Below are positions 34,592 through 45,722 of a stretch of 64,000 bases of DNA, one piece after another. Below the pieces are notes generated by a model. It saw nothing but the letters and a program-made list of their open reading frames with translations, was not told the origin of the DNA and ran no database searches. This DNA is from Hydractinia symbiolongicarpus. Lineage: Eukaryota > Cnidaria > Hydrozoa > Anthoathecata > Hydractiniidae. Location: the NCBI RefSeq assembly GCF_029227915.1, contig NC_079889.1, positions 248,001 to 312,000 on the forward strand. The letters are read 5' to 3'. The first letter of the stretch is position 1; every line of letters starts with the position of its first letter. The position numbers were made by a program, and so were the translations under genes.

Positions 34592-35030
34592 ATTTTTTTA
34601 GTTTTTTTAATAAAAAATATTCAACAGATAGCAATATAAAATGATGCAAGACCCCCGTCTTTTTTCATTTTCTTTTCGCCAATCTGCCGTTGCATTCAGG
34701 TTTGATTTCGCATTATCCATCCAGTGTTGTTTGTGTCACGCAGAGGAACTATTCAACTTCTATTTCTTATGATTGAGACTGAGAGACCGAACCTTCATGT
34801 CAGACACTGAGACTTATTTAGAGATTATTGACATTGGTTAGAGACTAGTTTGATAGATGCGACGACTCGTTATGTATGTATATATCTTGACTTTCACTGA
34901 GACTAATTTGTAGATATGACTAGTTTGATAGATACGAAGACTTGTTATAGATGCGAACTATTTAGCTTCCACCGAGACTAATTTGTAGAATTGATATTGT
35001 TGCGAAGACTTATTACAACCATTTTCTTAC

Positions 35031-35268
35031 CTGCGGTGGGTTTGAACCACCGAATCAGTGAATCACTCGTTCAGAGTGCAACGCGCTAACCCACTGCGCC
35101 ACTGATCCATGAGTGCTAGAGTGAAAGAATTCATGCCTTCGAAGAATTGCCGCTTCCTTACGCAATATTTTTGTTTCGATATAATCCATCGTCGGGTTTG
35201 AACCAGTGCAGTGGGATTCAGATGTTGCATTGTAATAACGCGCTAGCCAACTGCGCCATCCGTACACA
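35031..35268 (-). mobile_element. Dimeric tRNA-derived SINE
   Basis: On the minus strand two tRNA-like units lie in tandem about 80 bases apart. The first has A box GGCGCAGTTGGCTAGCGCG and B box GGTTCAAACCC (35268-35187). The second has GGCGCAGTGGGTTAGCGCG and GGTTCAAACCC (35108-35031). Neither folds into a proper anticodon arm, so these are RNA polymerase III promoter heads of a SINE and not working tRNAs. Confidence 0.7.
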
Positions 35269-35561
35269 GTGATGTAAAGTAAAAACTGAACATACATTAA
35301 GAGTATTTAATTTAATTTTGCGTGAATTAATTTTTTAAGTTGAAAGAAATTGTACTTTGCTAGTACTTATAATTTCTTTATAGTCAAGTTTTTAAATATT
35401 TCAAGTCTAGCAATTTGTAGGACATTCAAGTATAATTATTTTAGTTTACAAAAGCAAAATATCAAATATATGAACTTCAAGATTAATTTTTAGGTGTGTT
35501 TTCTTTAAAGAAACGAATAAAAATATTGTTTAGGGTTTTAAATTGCAATGTTGCAAAATGT

Positions 35562-35627
35562 GAACCAGGCAGGATTCGAACCCACATCGGAGATTTGTCC
35601 TGCTCTACCAATTGAGCTACTGGTTTT
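35562..35627 (-). pseudogene. tRNA-like sequence with deleted anticodon region
   Basis: On the minus strand, six of seven acceptor pairs form (AAACCAG with CTGGTTC). The D arm is intact (GCTC-AATTGGTA-GAGC) and the T arm carries GGGTTCGAATCC. Only about 16 bases separate D and T arms, instead of about 23, and no anticodon stem forms. It is a tRNA pseudogene or SINE head. Confidence 0.6.
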
Positions 35628-36668
35628 GCTTTACGATGTCAACAGCTATCAAGTTAACCACGAAAAAAAAACTAACTATTCTCTGTGATTAAAAAAGAAC
35701 TTCACCAATGTATGAGCATTTATGCATGCAGTCCAGTTATTCTCCATTTTCTCTTAATTAAGATAATCAGCCTTTACATACAGACCACAAAGATCAGCAA
35801 AAAATGACAAACTGTTATCAGAAACAAGGTAGCGTAAAGGCAAGAAGACTGGGTACCGATTAATGGTCACACGTCACATGGAAGTCTGAGATTTCATAAC
35901 TTGCAATCTAAAATTCTCGATAAGTTTTTCCAAGTGAGGATAAGAGATCTATAGCAATATTTCCGAATAATATACAATTTTATTTAACTTCATCTTTTTA
36001 TTTAAATAAATATTTCATCGCTTTCTTGTTAGCTACCGCAATTCCACGCATAATACAAACAAACCTTATGTAATACGAATTAATCCTCCTTGGCAGAGAT
36101 CCATTAAAATACGTAATCGAGAGATCGGATGATTGTCGAAATGATAAGTCAGCAGAAACGGGCGTGAAAATATTGTATAATTATAAATCAAGTGGTTTTC
36201 TTAACACAAGCTGTTTTAGAAACTGCGTTATCTACATTGTACGACCTAAGAGAGGACACATTACAATTAAAAAATGAAAAAGACTTTTGTCAACCTAGTT
36301 TTCCCAAGGCGTTCATTTATTGCCCTTCTCACAATGCGTCTAAGCAATGAGAGGGAAAAACTTACTAATATTACCTCCTGTATAGATCTTAGAAAAAAAA
36401 GTAAAGCCGTAACATGCTCCTTATTTCGACAATTCAGGTGTATGTGTTCCCGGAATACAACATAGCAACAAAAAGTAACAAGTTCCCTGCAGTCCTTCAG
36501 TTTGCTATCTAAAAACAGGTTTATTTGGAGAAATACTATTAACAATATAAGAGTTCCAGGATATACAACTCCATTAATGGACGCGTTTTGTAACAGCGTG
36601 AAACAAAATTTCAATAGACAAGACCAGAATGCGAGAAATTGCGCGTCTGTTTTAGGACCTAGGTTACA
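35628..36668. other. Intergenic stretch without supported genes
   Basis: Overlapping opposite-strand frames at 36267-36614 are mutual shadows without domain content. Nothing else is visible. Confidence 0.45.
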
Positions 36669-37250
36669 TTAAATAGGGTCAAAATGCCCTTCTCGGCTGG
36701 TGTTTTCATCATAACTGTCGTCGAGGTGAATTTTTTGTGGCGGTAAGTATAAAGAATCGTTGGAAAAATATTCATCGCCACTGGTGATCACTTCCCACAT
36801 TTTCATTCAACAAAAAAGTCGCGTTGGCTTGCGATGGAAAGGATAAATCAGTATTAATAGTGTAAATTTTACTTTCAAAATATATTGTGGTGATTGCATC
36901 TTGACATTTTTACGATGAATCACCTCTAAGAGATCCCATTGTGTTTTGACAAATTTCGTAAAAATGTTTAGTCCAACTGATTCCTCCACTGATTCCACAA
37001 TTGCAGCAACGATTTGTTCCTTAACCAACGGAATTATTTCTCCTCCAGCGTGTACTTCAAGTTCAACATCATCGTCAACAATCAAAGCCTCGTCAACACA
37101 CTGAAAAAAAGATAATTGCTATAATACAATGCACAAGTAACATTTTGTCAATGACATAATTTTAATAAAAACGCACATGCTTCTTGGGAAAAGTTTCCCA
37201 TCTTTGTGATGTTATCACTCTTGATTTAGCAGGCTTGTTGAAACACCATC
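36669..37250 (-). CDS. Unrecognised conserved-looking gene, 3' exons
   Basis: Minus strand. An upstream piece (about 37250-37167) encodes YWYQKKETADRGWCFNKPAK, then RWETFPKKH, with a possible GTGCGT donor. After a strong TTTTTTTCAG acceptor an exon starts at 37100 with CVDEALIVDDDVELEVHAGG and runs through GLNIFTKFVKTQWDLLEVIH. The C-terminus reads EYFSNDSLYLPPQKIHLDDS and ends HFDPI with TAA at 36669-36671. Between the last two parts lies an in-frame TGA (36807-36809). A GTAAAA donor after ...VIHC and a GGGAAG acceptor would remove it as a short intron of about 110 bases with a TACTGAT branch-like site. The upstream acceptor is also unclear, since TAA precedes TYW. The acidic, tryptophan-containing composition looks genuinely coding. 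I cannot name the family. Confidence 0.6.
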
Positions 37251-37262
37251 CTCGGTCAGCTG

Positions 37263-38200
37263 TCTCTTTCTTTTGATACCAGTAAGTTTAGCCTAAACAG
37301 TATATCATAAAATTCAAATTTATTATTTACATTAAATGATAAACAATTTGGTTAAAAAACTGTACTTTTGAGAAATAATGAATGTACTGACTTTGTGTCT
37401 TAACTATTACAGCAAGGGTGAAGATGGCGAAAGGATATTAGAGGAGGCGCTTAGAAGAGAGGGAAGGACGTTATGAAAAGAAAATACGCTATGAACCTTG
37501 GAAGAAACAATTATCAAACTCGTCTCAATCTGATAGAACTTTATGTTGTACTTCTGAAAATAAATACATCTACGTAATCAGCAATAAAGGTCGGGGGTTC
37601 GTATTTAAAATAGCGAATTTTAATAGTGTTGTCTTTTTTTGATGTTGCCTGTTTATAATAAAATAAAAATTAATACTTCACGCACCAAGCGGAACACTAA
37701 TATTAAAACACTAGAGAGATAGATGTGCATATTTTACATGGCTAGCCTCACAAATATCGAGGGATATACCCTGTCTATTATTTCCAGGAGGGGCCATGGC
37801 GTAGATGGAGAGTCCTAGAGTATTTAATGCTCATTTTAAGCTACGCAGACCCAATTAGAGCCCGCGCTCTACTAGACAACTCCCGGCAACATCCAACGGC
37901 CCACACAGTGTGCCATCTTCCCAATTTCCCTCACATGGCTTGGGTTAACCCGGGGCTATGGTAACATTCACTCGCCCATGTTGAATCGCCGTCAAGAGGA
38001 ACTAGTATTAAAAAGTACATGTTGGTTGACAGTTAGCTACAGAGTCATTAACTTTTCTTTCTTATGTCTTTCTTACAATAGATTGAGCATTTAAAGAGAG
38101 CACACGTGTTTTTTGACGTTAACGAACATTTTTAATTTTAATAACAATTTTAACAAAAATTTTAGCAAAAACCTTAAATATTTCTATTAATTAAAATAAA
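37263..38200. other. Intergenic stretch, possible repeat remnants
   Basis: The segment 37410-37590 has purine-rich open frames on the plus strand, but each is broken within about 40 codons. A GC-richer patch at 37790-37990 looks like a repeat fragment. No gene is supported. Confidence 0.4.
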
Positions 38201-38228
38201 CTCTATTATAACATAAACATTACAAATT

Positions 38229-38945
38229 ATGGCTGTCACAAAGGAAGAAATGCGCCTAATAAATGAAGAGATGATGGTGAAATTTGAAAAATCCATGATA
38301 GATTTTATTACTGGATCAACAAAATTACAAAATGAAAAAATGGACAGGATAGAAAGTCGCCTACAGTCTCTAGGCGATAAAATCAAAGGCATGGAACAGA
38401 AGTATGAAGGTCTCCACCCAAAAGTAGAAGAGCTAAAAAAGAGTTTGGAGTTCACACATGACAATTTGATAGACCAGAAAATAAATAACATTGCAAAGGA
38501 AATAAATGAAAATATAAAGGTTCTTAATGACGAATTTAAAGAAAGTTTTGCCACCTATGAAGTTGTATTGGCCGAACAAATGCAAGAAATAATTGTGTTA
38601 AAGGAGAAGCTACGTGTTTTGGAGGACAGAAACCGAAGGAATAACTTACGTGTAGATGGTCTAAAAGAAAATGAAAATGAAACTTGGGAAGAAACTGAAG
38701 AAAAAGTGCAGAGCTTGCTTAGGGATAAACTTCATTTACAAGATTCAATTGTGATAAAACGTGCACATCGTATGGGGAAAAAAAGCAAGAAAGAAGAAGG
38801 AGAAAATGGTGGAAAAACAAGAACAATTATATTTAAACTTTTAAATTACAAGGACAAAGGACATATTTTAGGAAATTCAAATAAGTTAAAAGACACTGGC
38901 ATTTATATAAACGAAGATTTTTCCGACGAAACAAACGAGGAATAA
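38229..38945 (+). CDS. LINE ORF1, coiled-coil RNA-binding protein
   Basis: An intact 238-codon frame starting with ATG. The first half is a long heptad-type coiled coil (MDRIESRLQSLGDKIKGMEQ, then VEELKKSLEF). It leads into RNNLRVDGLKENENETWEET, the entry to the L1 ORF1p-like RRM, and ends AHRMGKKSKK...GIYINEDFS, the conserved end of Transposase_22-type domains. In such elements this protein trimerises and packages the element RNA in the cytoplasm. It is the only undamaged part of this copy. Confidence 0.85.
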   Translation: MAVTKEEMRLINEEMMVKFEKSMIDFITGSTKLQNEKMDRIESRLQSLGDKIKGMEQKYEGLHPKVEELKKSLEFTHDNLIDQKINNIAKEINENIKVLNDEFKESFATYEVVLAEQMQEIIVLKEKLRVLEDRNRRNNLRVDGLKENENETWEETEEKVQSLLRDKLHLQDSIVIKRAHRMGKKSKKEEGENGGKTRTIIFKLLNYKDKGHILGNSNKLKDTGIYINEDFSDETNEE

Positions 38946-39106
38946 AGATGAAAGAAAACAGGAAAGCTGGAAAATTTTCAAAAATAGTTTATGACGGATT
39001 TATTACAGCAGAATTCAAAACCAAGAAACAAAGTAGACAAATCCATTCCGACATTTCTCTTTCTTAAGCAAAAAATTATTTAGCTAACTCTAATCCTCTA
39101 AATTTC

Positions 39107-40005
39107 TTTATTTTGAAGGTTAATATTCGAAGTATCGAAAAAAACTTTGAAGATTTTAAATCGTTATTTCCTACTTTAAATTTTAATTTTAAGGTCATCT
39201 GCTTTACTGAAACCTGGTGTAAGGAAAGGGATATAGAGCGAGACTCTAACTTTCAAATTTCAGGATATACTTCAGTACATCACAGGGGCGGATGCATACC
39301 ACGTCAAAGACGTCAAGTGACGAAGGTAAATTGTCTACCTGTATAACGGACGATGTCAATCGAGAGGGGCATAGTAGTGCGTAAAGTTCTTTTTATGTAA
39401 ACAACGTGCGCCGACGAGCGGGAGTTGATATAAAATAGGGGACCAACAGCTCAGGGTGCCGCAGAGCCACGTCTGTGCGTTGTATCTGTTTTAATTTGCA
39501 TGGTGCGTGATTGTTTTGACGAATATAGTCTGTGGTCCGTTAAGCGGTAGTGTTTCTTACGGCGGTAAAAGTCATACAAATCTACAGAGTTGAGCAAACC
39601 TGTAACAGGCACGTGCTGGTAAAAATCATAGTGGAGGTTTATGTGTTTTTATTCATAACTCACTAAACTATAAAGCAATTGAAAACTTGAGTATTAACAA
39701 TGGCGATTGTGAGTCATTAAGCATTGAGATAATGAGCAAAGAAAAAAACATATTTGTTACCACAATGTATAGACCACCAGCTGGCACATTTAAACAGTTC
39801 AAAGATCATTTAATAACACACTTAACACAGACTAACGTACAGGTAAACACGTTTACATGATTTAAATTTAAACATTCTGCATTATAATTCTAACACATGC
39901 GTCAAAGAATTTGTGGATACTATTCTTCAATATAATATAATACCAACAATTAATAAACCAACCAGAGTTACAAAAAATTAAGCTACAATAATTGATAATA
40001 TTTTA
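39107..40005 (+). pseudogene. LINE ORF2 endonuclease region, interrupted
   Basis: The first part reads VNIRSIEKNFEDFKSL then VICFTETWCKERDIERDSNF, the N-I-R-S and FTETW blocks of AP-endonuclease-type LINE nucleases. After the 338-base insertion it resumes GLCVFIHNSLNYKAI and TTMYRPPAGTFKQFKDHL (the YRPP block). Stops then appear. A catalytic protein cannot be made. Confidence 0.8.
39293..39630. mobile_element. GC-richer insertion inside the LINE, possible solo LTR
   Basis: The endonuclease reading frame (HHRGG | GLCVFIH) is interrupted exactly here. The inserted block starts TGCATACC, is GC-richer than its surroundings, and contains TATAAAATAGGGGACC, a promoter-like motif at the position expected in an LTR. 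The flanks carry an imperfect 5-base repeat (GCGGA / GTGGA). The block has no ORF. A solo LTR is the best guess; a SINE is the alternative. Confidence 0.5.
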
Positions 40006-40782
40006 ACTTTGGAGGAAAGAATACGGAAGGAGAAACAACTTCATTTCTGAACGCTTTAAATGTATTGAATTTTCTATTGTTTTTAATTTCAAAAGAATCA
40101 GTGTGTGAGGTGCTCGACCGAGTCTTTTTCACAAAAAAAATGATCAAATTCCATATTCTCCTTTAATGGCTAACTTTTTTCTATTGAAATCTGACTGTAA
40201 CACGCTGCAGGCACGTGATTATTGTATGGAAAGTGTGCCTAATATAAGTCGGTAAACATTGCAGTTAAAAACTTCAACAATACGTTTGGAAATAAGCGTT
40301 TAACCATGATATTAACCTATTTTTGCAGGCTTGAGTATACCACTTTGATCATGAAAAACAATATAGATAGATATGCGCCGGACGAGTGCCGACAAAATGT
40401 GTGCTGGATTAATGTTTATTCTAACTAAAGAAATAACTTCTTATAACAGAACGTCGTTTTAAAACGAGATATAAACTTTTTCTTTTTGTTTACAAAAGTG
40501 TTGAGCATGTGCTTCTTCGCTAATTATGTTAACATAAAAACAAAAGAAATTTTACCAATTTCAATATGGCTTCTTGTTTTGATAATATTATCAAATTCAT
40601 CATCAAATTATCTAATTGTTTTTATAACCAATCATAGTTGCGAATTGTTATTCACGAGTAATTTAGTCACACAACCGCCAAAATTTCAAATTAAGTTTCT
40701 ATACAGACACCTGCTAGAACCTCACGCAGTGTTTCAATAGAATTAAAAGAGTTGTTCCTCCTTCCGTATTCTTTCCTCCAAG
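40006..40782. mobile_element. Non-autonomous TIR transposon inside the LINE
   Basis: The ends are inverted copies over about 30 bases: GGAGGAAAGAATACGGAAGG at 40009 and its complement ending at 40780. Outside them TTTTAAC is repeated (about 7 bp). That is a target duplication, and removing the insert restores the LINE frame (IIDNILT | NNFSNNKLD). The interior frame at 40486-40740 shows no transposase motifs. Confidence 0.8.
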
Positions 40783-42606
40783 TTTTAACAAATAATTTCA
40801 GCAATAATAAACTAGATACTGGCATAATAAGAACTGATTTGACTGACCAATTTTTAACTTTTTTACGAACTGACAGTTCGCCAAGTACAACTAAAACCCC
40901 AACAAATTCTTTTTTTTATAAAAGAACATTCAATGAACACTCTATGATTCAATTTCGGAACTTACTTTCAAAATTAGACTGGGAGTTAGTCATGCAAAGC
41001 GAAGATGCTAATAGCGCGTATCAGTTATTTTTAAAATATTTTTACACGCAGTACGAAAAAGCATTTCCGAAAAGACGTGTAACTGTCAAAACCAAAAGCC
41101 TGTTGAGCCCGTGGATGACAAAAGGACTCATTATGTCCTCAAGAAGAAGCAAAGATTATATGAAAAGTTTTAAAAACTTATTTGAAAAACTAAAAAAAGT
41201 TTCTAAATTTTACTCAAAAAGTTTAGAAATGACACTAAAACAACTTGGAATATTATTAAGTAAATTATTGGTAAATCTAAAAATGTCAGCAATGATCTAC
41301 CTAAATGTTTGTCGCTTGATGGGAAAATGATAAAAGACACAGCATCTATAGCAAATGGGTTGAACGATTTTTTTGTAAACATTGGTTTAAGCCTCTCGGA
41401 AAAAATCCCATCAAGCAGCAAGCATTTTGTCTCTTAAAAAGGTATGACAGTAGGATGGAAGAATATAATTTAACAATGGCCGAATTGAATACTACTTTTA
41501 AAAGCTTGCAAAGCAACAAAAGTGCTGGTATTGATGAAATAAGTGTCAACGTCGTAAAAAAATGTGTTTGATCTGATTAAGCTTCCCCTTTTTTATGTAT
41601 TTAATCTATCTTTAACACAGGGAATTGTACCCGAAAAATTAAAAATTGCTCGAATAACACCAATATTTAAATCAGGAGATCGCACCAATCTTACTAATTA
41701 TAGACCCATCTCAGTACTACCTTGTTTTTCCAAAATTTTAAACGCATTATGCACAATAGAATTTACGAATATTTTGTTGATAATGATATGTTGTACATAA
41801 CGCAATTTGGGTTTCAAAAAGGACATTCTACAGATCACGCAGTAAGCGAACTGGTAAATAAGATTTCAGAAAGTTTTGATAAAAATATGTTTACACTTGG
41901 GGTGTTCATTGATCTTTCAAAAGCATTTGATACCGTAAATCACAAAATTTTACTATCAAAGTTGCAGTATGACGGAGTACAGGAATCAACCTCACTTTGG
42001 TTTAAAGACTATCTTACAGACAGAAAGCAATGTATTCCTCACGTTAATCATACGACTGAAGTCAAAAATGTGAAATGTGGAGTTCCACAGGGCTCGATAC
42101 TTGAGCGCTCCTTTCTTTAATCTATGTTAATGATTTGCCTTATTCATCGATACTTATAAACTTTATTCTTTTTGCAGATGATACTAACTTATTCTACGCT
42201 CACAAAGATATCAAAACACTCTTTACTACAGTAAACAAAGAACTGAGTAGTATTAATGAATGGTAGTATTAAAGCAAACAAACTATCCCTAAATGTAAAT
42301 AAAACAAAATATACGCTATTCTGCAAGAAGTCTAAATCAGACCACTTGCCATTAAAACTTCCAGATCTATGTATAAATGAAATTAGCATAAAAAGGGAAA
42401 GCTCTTTAAATTTTTTAGGTGTTCTTATTGACGAAAACCTGTCTTGGAAAAGCCATATACAAACAGTAGAGAATAAGATTTCTCATGCATTTCAACAACA
42501 ATTTTTGCTTGATAAACCGACTAATATTTTTTATAAACGACTTTTATTTCAAGTAAGCCTAAAAATTTATGATGGAAATCCCAAAGGCTTATTGCCCTGT
42601 ATTTAA
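40783..42606 (+). pseudogene. LINE reverse transcriptase, decayed
   Basis: Frames in order: LDTGIIRTDLTDQFLTFL (linker), IVPEKLKIARITPIFKSGD and NYRPISVLPCFSK (RT blocks 1-2), then after a frame change QFGFQKGHSTDHAVSEL, FIDLSKAFDTVNHKIL, GVPQGS and, past another break, FILFADDTNLFY. FADD is the catalytic aspartate pair. Thumb-like sequence (SLNFLGVLIDENLSWKSHI) follows. At least two stops and two or three frame changes are present. Confidence 0.85.
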
Positions 42607-42609
42607 TCA

Positions 42610-44820
42610 CAACATCAACAAATATCCAATTTTTAGACCATAATATTCGCAGTAACATTAATCGTAAAAAGATCAAAAAAAGAAAACGTCGCGATTTCTG
42701 GCCTTTGTCGCAAAAGTTTCCCCTGCGAAACGTTTGAACAAGTTCGCCCACTAAGAGTTTAAAGAAGAATTTCGTTCTACCTTGTAACTCGGAAATTTTG
42801 CAATGTTTGTCTTGCGAAACTAAAGTTTAGGATATCGTCAGAATATCTCTCGCAAGTATTTCTCCGATTGAAGTAATCTGGGATAATTATACATGCCTAC
42901 TTTTACCAACCATCGAATATCGCTGTAACAGGAAAATGTTCAACGAAAAAACAAAATTAATTCTTCAAAGAAAAAACATATTTCTCTCATAAAAATCGGA
43001 GAATAAAAATATTTGTTAAATTAAGACATGTTATGGTGTTTAATGTGTAGTGAACTCTCAAAGGAGTTGTGTTTTATTGTTAAAATTTTCTTGTCTCTCG
43101 GGACAAATATCTTGAAAATACATTGATAACGTCAAAGCGAGACTTTTTTTATGTGATTTATATGGACATTTTGAGTAAAAAAACTTTGAAATGGTAATTA
43201 CAAACAATTCAAAAACACCGGTGTAATTCTTTAATGATGTAAAGAAAAAGTATCAACAGGGGAGATTGGAATTTCTTCTATTATAGCACAAGTCTGTTTT
43301 GACCAGGATGAAGCTCCCTGGTTTGACATTATTTCATCAATATATAGGCGTGCTTAAAAATTCGTTAATTATATCGAAATGAGAATGGAGGGATAAAAAT
43401 AAAATAAGAAAACATTTAGTTTTATTTATCTCACTGTCTTCTTTCCTAATGGTCACATGCTTTTAGGGCTAATGTAAGTTTAACCACCCAGTCGGGCGCA
43501 GATGAACCATAGCTAGCTAGCTAAAATGTTTATTTTTGTAGCTGTAGGTAAAAAGCGTGGTATGTACAGATGTGTTATGTAATCATGTCATGTTTATTCC
43601 AGAATTCCAGAATTTACTTTTAATTGTCAACCCATGTTTTTATTTTACATATAATATCCGTCGGTTACATCGAAATGTTCTCTTTGAATGGGGTAAAAGT
43701 TGTTTCACATTAGAAGATAAACAAGCAACATTATAAAATAAGGCTTAAGTGACGGAAATTGTAAGCATACTTAGATTGGTTTGTATTGTATCATGTGGCT
43801 TACAAAACAGAGATAACTAGCTACCTTTCTCTCAAGCCTCAACTTAATCTGCACATGACCTGAAAAAAAGGATACCACGGATACTACCAATTAAAACTGA
43901 TAATCTTCTAAAAATTGTTTTTAGGAAATGATAAAAGATTTTTAAATCTCGGGGAATTGCAGAGCATTAAAAAAGCAGGAAACTTAAAAAATACACGAGT
44001 AATTCGATCGAAACAGGACTAGCAAAAAAAAACTTAACAAAGACAAAAAAACATCTTATAGGATTTTCTTTTTCATCAAAATTTTGAGACTCTTAATTAT
44101 TATTCGTGTAGCAAACGTGCTCCTCAATTTTGCTTCTCCCGCCAGTTGTTTTCGCAATAAACCAAAAAAAATTCATGCTGTAAACAATGCTAAACCGAAG
44201 GGTTTTAAAGAAGCTATATACTTAAAAAAAACCGTGGAAAATTGTTTCGTGCTGAACTAATAAATATCTCATTGTAGTAGAGGAGTAGGTTTGCGATAAA
44301 ATCAGAGCTTTTGTCTTGGTATCTGGTGTGTTACAAGTTAATTAAACTAATACAGAAAATTAATAGCACATTCTCCACGGTAAGCAATTATAACTTTGAA
44401 CAGTGGAGAAGATGTTATGTATTCAATAACGTTTTATTACCCGATTTTCCGTTTGTAAGCCAAAGATTTTTAGCCAGTTCATGAATATCTCAGTATGGAA
44501 ACATAAAAAACAAACTTGGGGCCAAGGTTTTCGACTTTTATAGGTTTGGAAATCGGCTAATGCTAGTGGTGTCGAGCAATAACAAAGACTTAGGGAATTA
44601 TCATGATCATAAAGTCAAGCATGGTCAATTTATTAAGTAAGTAAGCGAGTAATTGAAGTTTTAATGCACTTACGGGATTCTATACTAATGGCTGACTCTT
44701 TTTCCTCTACAACAATAACTAATGTTACATTACCGCCAAAGATACGTGTAGCATTACTTTAACTTGCTCTAAAAGCCCGTTAGCGGTCAGTAGATTGCAC
44801 CAAAAGAGCTGATTTCAAGT
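42610..44820. other. Intergenic stretch without supported genes
   Basis: A GCGAAA-rich patch at 42680-42840 resembles the repeats at 48270-48520. Otherwise I see nothing. Confidence 0.4.
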
Positions 44821-44824
44821 GCGC

Positions 44825-44895
44825 CGGAGTGTAACTCCAGCCTGAAACCATATGAATACAAGGCGAATGCACTACCATTACACTATCTTCTCATG
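44825..44895 (-). pseudogene. tRNA-like sequence (SINE head or tRNA pseudogene)
   Basis: On the minus strand GATAGTGTAATGGTAGTGCA resembles a D arm with an A box. TTCGCCTTGTATTC resembles an anticodon arm with TGT, and CTGGA-GTTACAC-TCCGG forms a 5-bp T-like hairpin. The T loop is not TTCRA and the acceptor ends do not pair. Weak. Confidence 0.3.
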
Positions 44896-45484
44896 TTCGT
44901 TAATCTTCTCTCTATTTTAACAGTACTCGTCGTCTTCTCAAAATGGTTGCGCTGCAGCTATATTTCGGACCCCTATAAAGTAATTTCAATACTTCGTGCT
45001 ACAGCTGAGAGAGAATGCATAATGGTGGTTTATATTTTTTTATTGAAAAAATCCGCATGGTCCTTTCATAAATAGAATGATTTGCAAAGAAATTTTATAT
45101 TTTACAATATATATTATAAAAAAACCAACAAATGATAAATACAATATAATAGGGAAACATAAAAACCGAAATTAATAATTAAAACATACCTCCTGTTCTA
45201 GTTATAAGTAGATAAAGCGACATTTCACTTTAACGCTTGTTTTAAGACTTGGTTTTCACATATATATTTTTTTTCACAGCGATATTTTTTTAGCAAAGGT
45301 CTATAAATCTCATACTAAAAAAGAATGTACTTTTTTGTTACAGAATAGAAACCAGGCACGAAAATGTTTTATGTAAAATTCTGTTAACAACAGATGATTG
45401 CTATCACTTTTGGACTGTGAAGACTTGTGAGTTGATACGGAGAAACAAAATCTGCTTGCTTTTTATTGATTTTTATACCTCATG

Positions 45485-45722
45485 TCTGATTGGTTAAAGA
45501 GAGCAACTTGATTAGTTTAAGTCAAATTGATTGGTTATAGCGTGTGCTAAAACACAGTCTTCTCTACTGATCTTATACTGACGCAAATTACTGGAAGATT
45601 TAATTAGCGCACATTTATAGAAAGCACATGAGTTTAAAGTCTAAAACAACCTATCAACAGCCAACGTTTGTTGACATAAGCTGGTGGCGTCGATGCTTCC
45701 ATAATGCGTTCTTGTTATAGGA
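45485..45722 (+). repeat. Dispersed 240-bp repeat, copy 1
   Basis: It shares long blocks with 47326-47567 in the same orientation (GCGTGTGCTAAAACAC, GTCTTCTCTACT, ATCTTATACTGACGCAA, ACAACCTATCAACAG, CTTGTTATAGG). No ORF or TIR is visible. Confidence 0.85.

Larger units (their letters stand above)
38200..42606 (+). mobile_element. APE-type non-LTR retrotransposon (LINE), decayed, with two insertions
   Basis: The order is ORF1 (38229-38945), an apurinic-endonuclease start (39107-39292), an inserted block (39293-39630), more endonuclease (39631 to about 40005), a second insertion (about 40006-40782), the endonuclease-RT linker (40783-41330) and reverse transcriptase (about 41340-42600). The RT keeps recognisable motifs but has stops and frame changes. 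The 3' end is lost after the thumb region. The jockey/CR1/L2 group fits best. Confidence 0.85.

Noticed and set aside
35055-35297. Minus-strand 80-codon ORF
   Set aside because: It runs through the tandem tRNA-like SINE heads and has no protein features.
36267-36614. Overlapping plus and minus ORFs
   Set aside because: The two are mutual shadows without domains, and neither connects to the minus-strand gene starting at 36669.
40486-40740. Hydrophobic 84-codon ORF in the TIR insertion
   Set aside because: It has no transposase motif and low-complexity hydrophobic composition, as expected for chance in AT-rich DNA.
44825-44895. Functional tRNA-Thr (TGT anticodon)
   Set aside because: The acceptor stem does not pair and the T loop lacks TTCRA, so it is listed only as tRNA-like.
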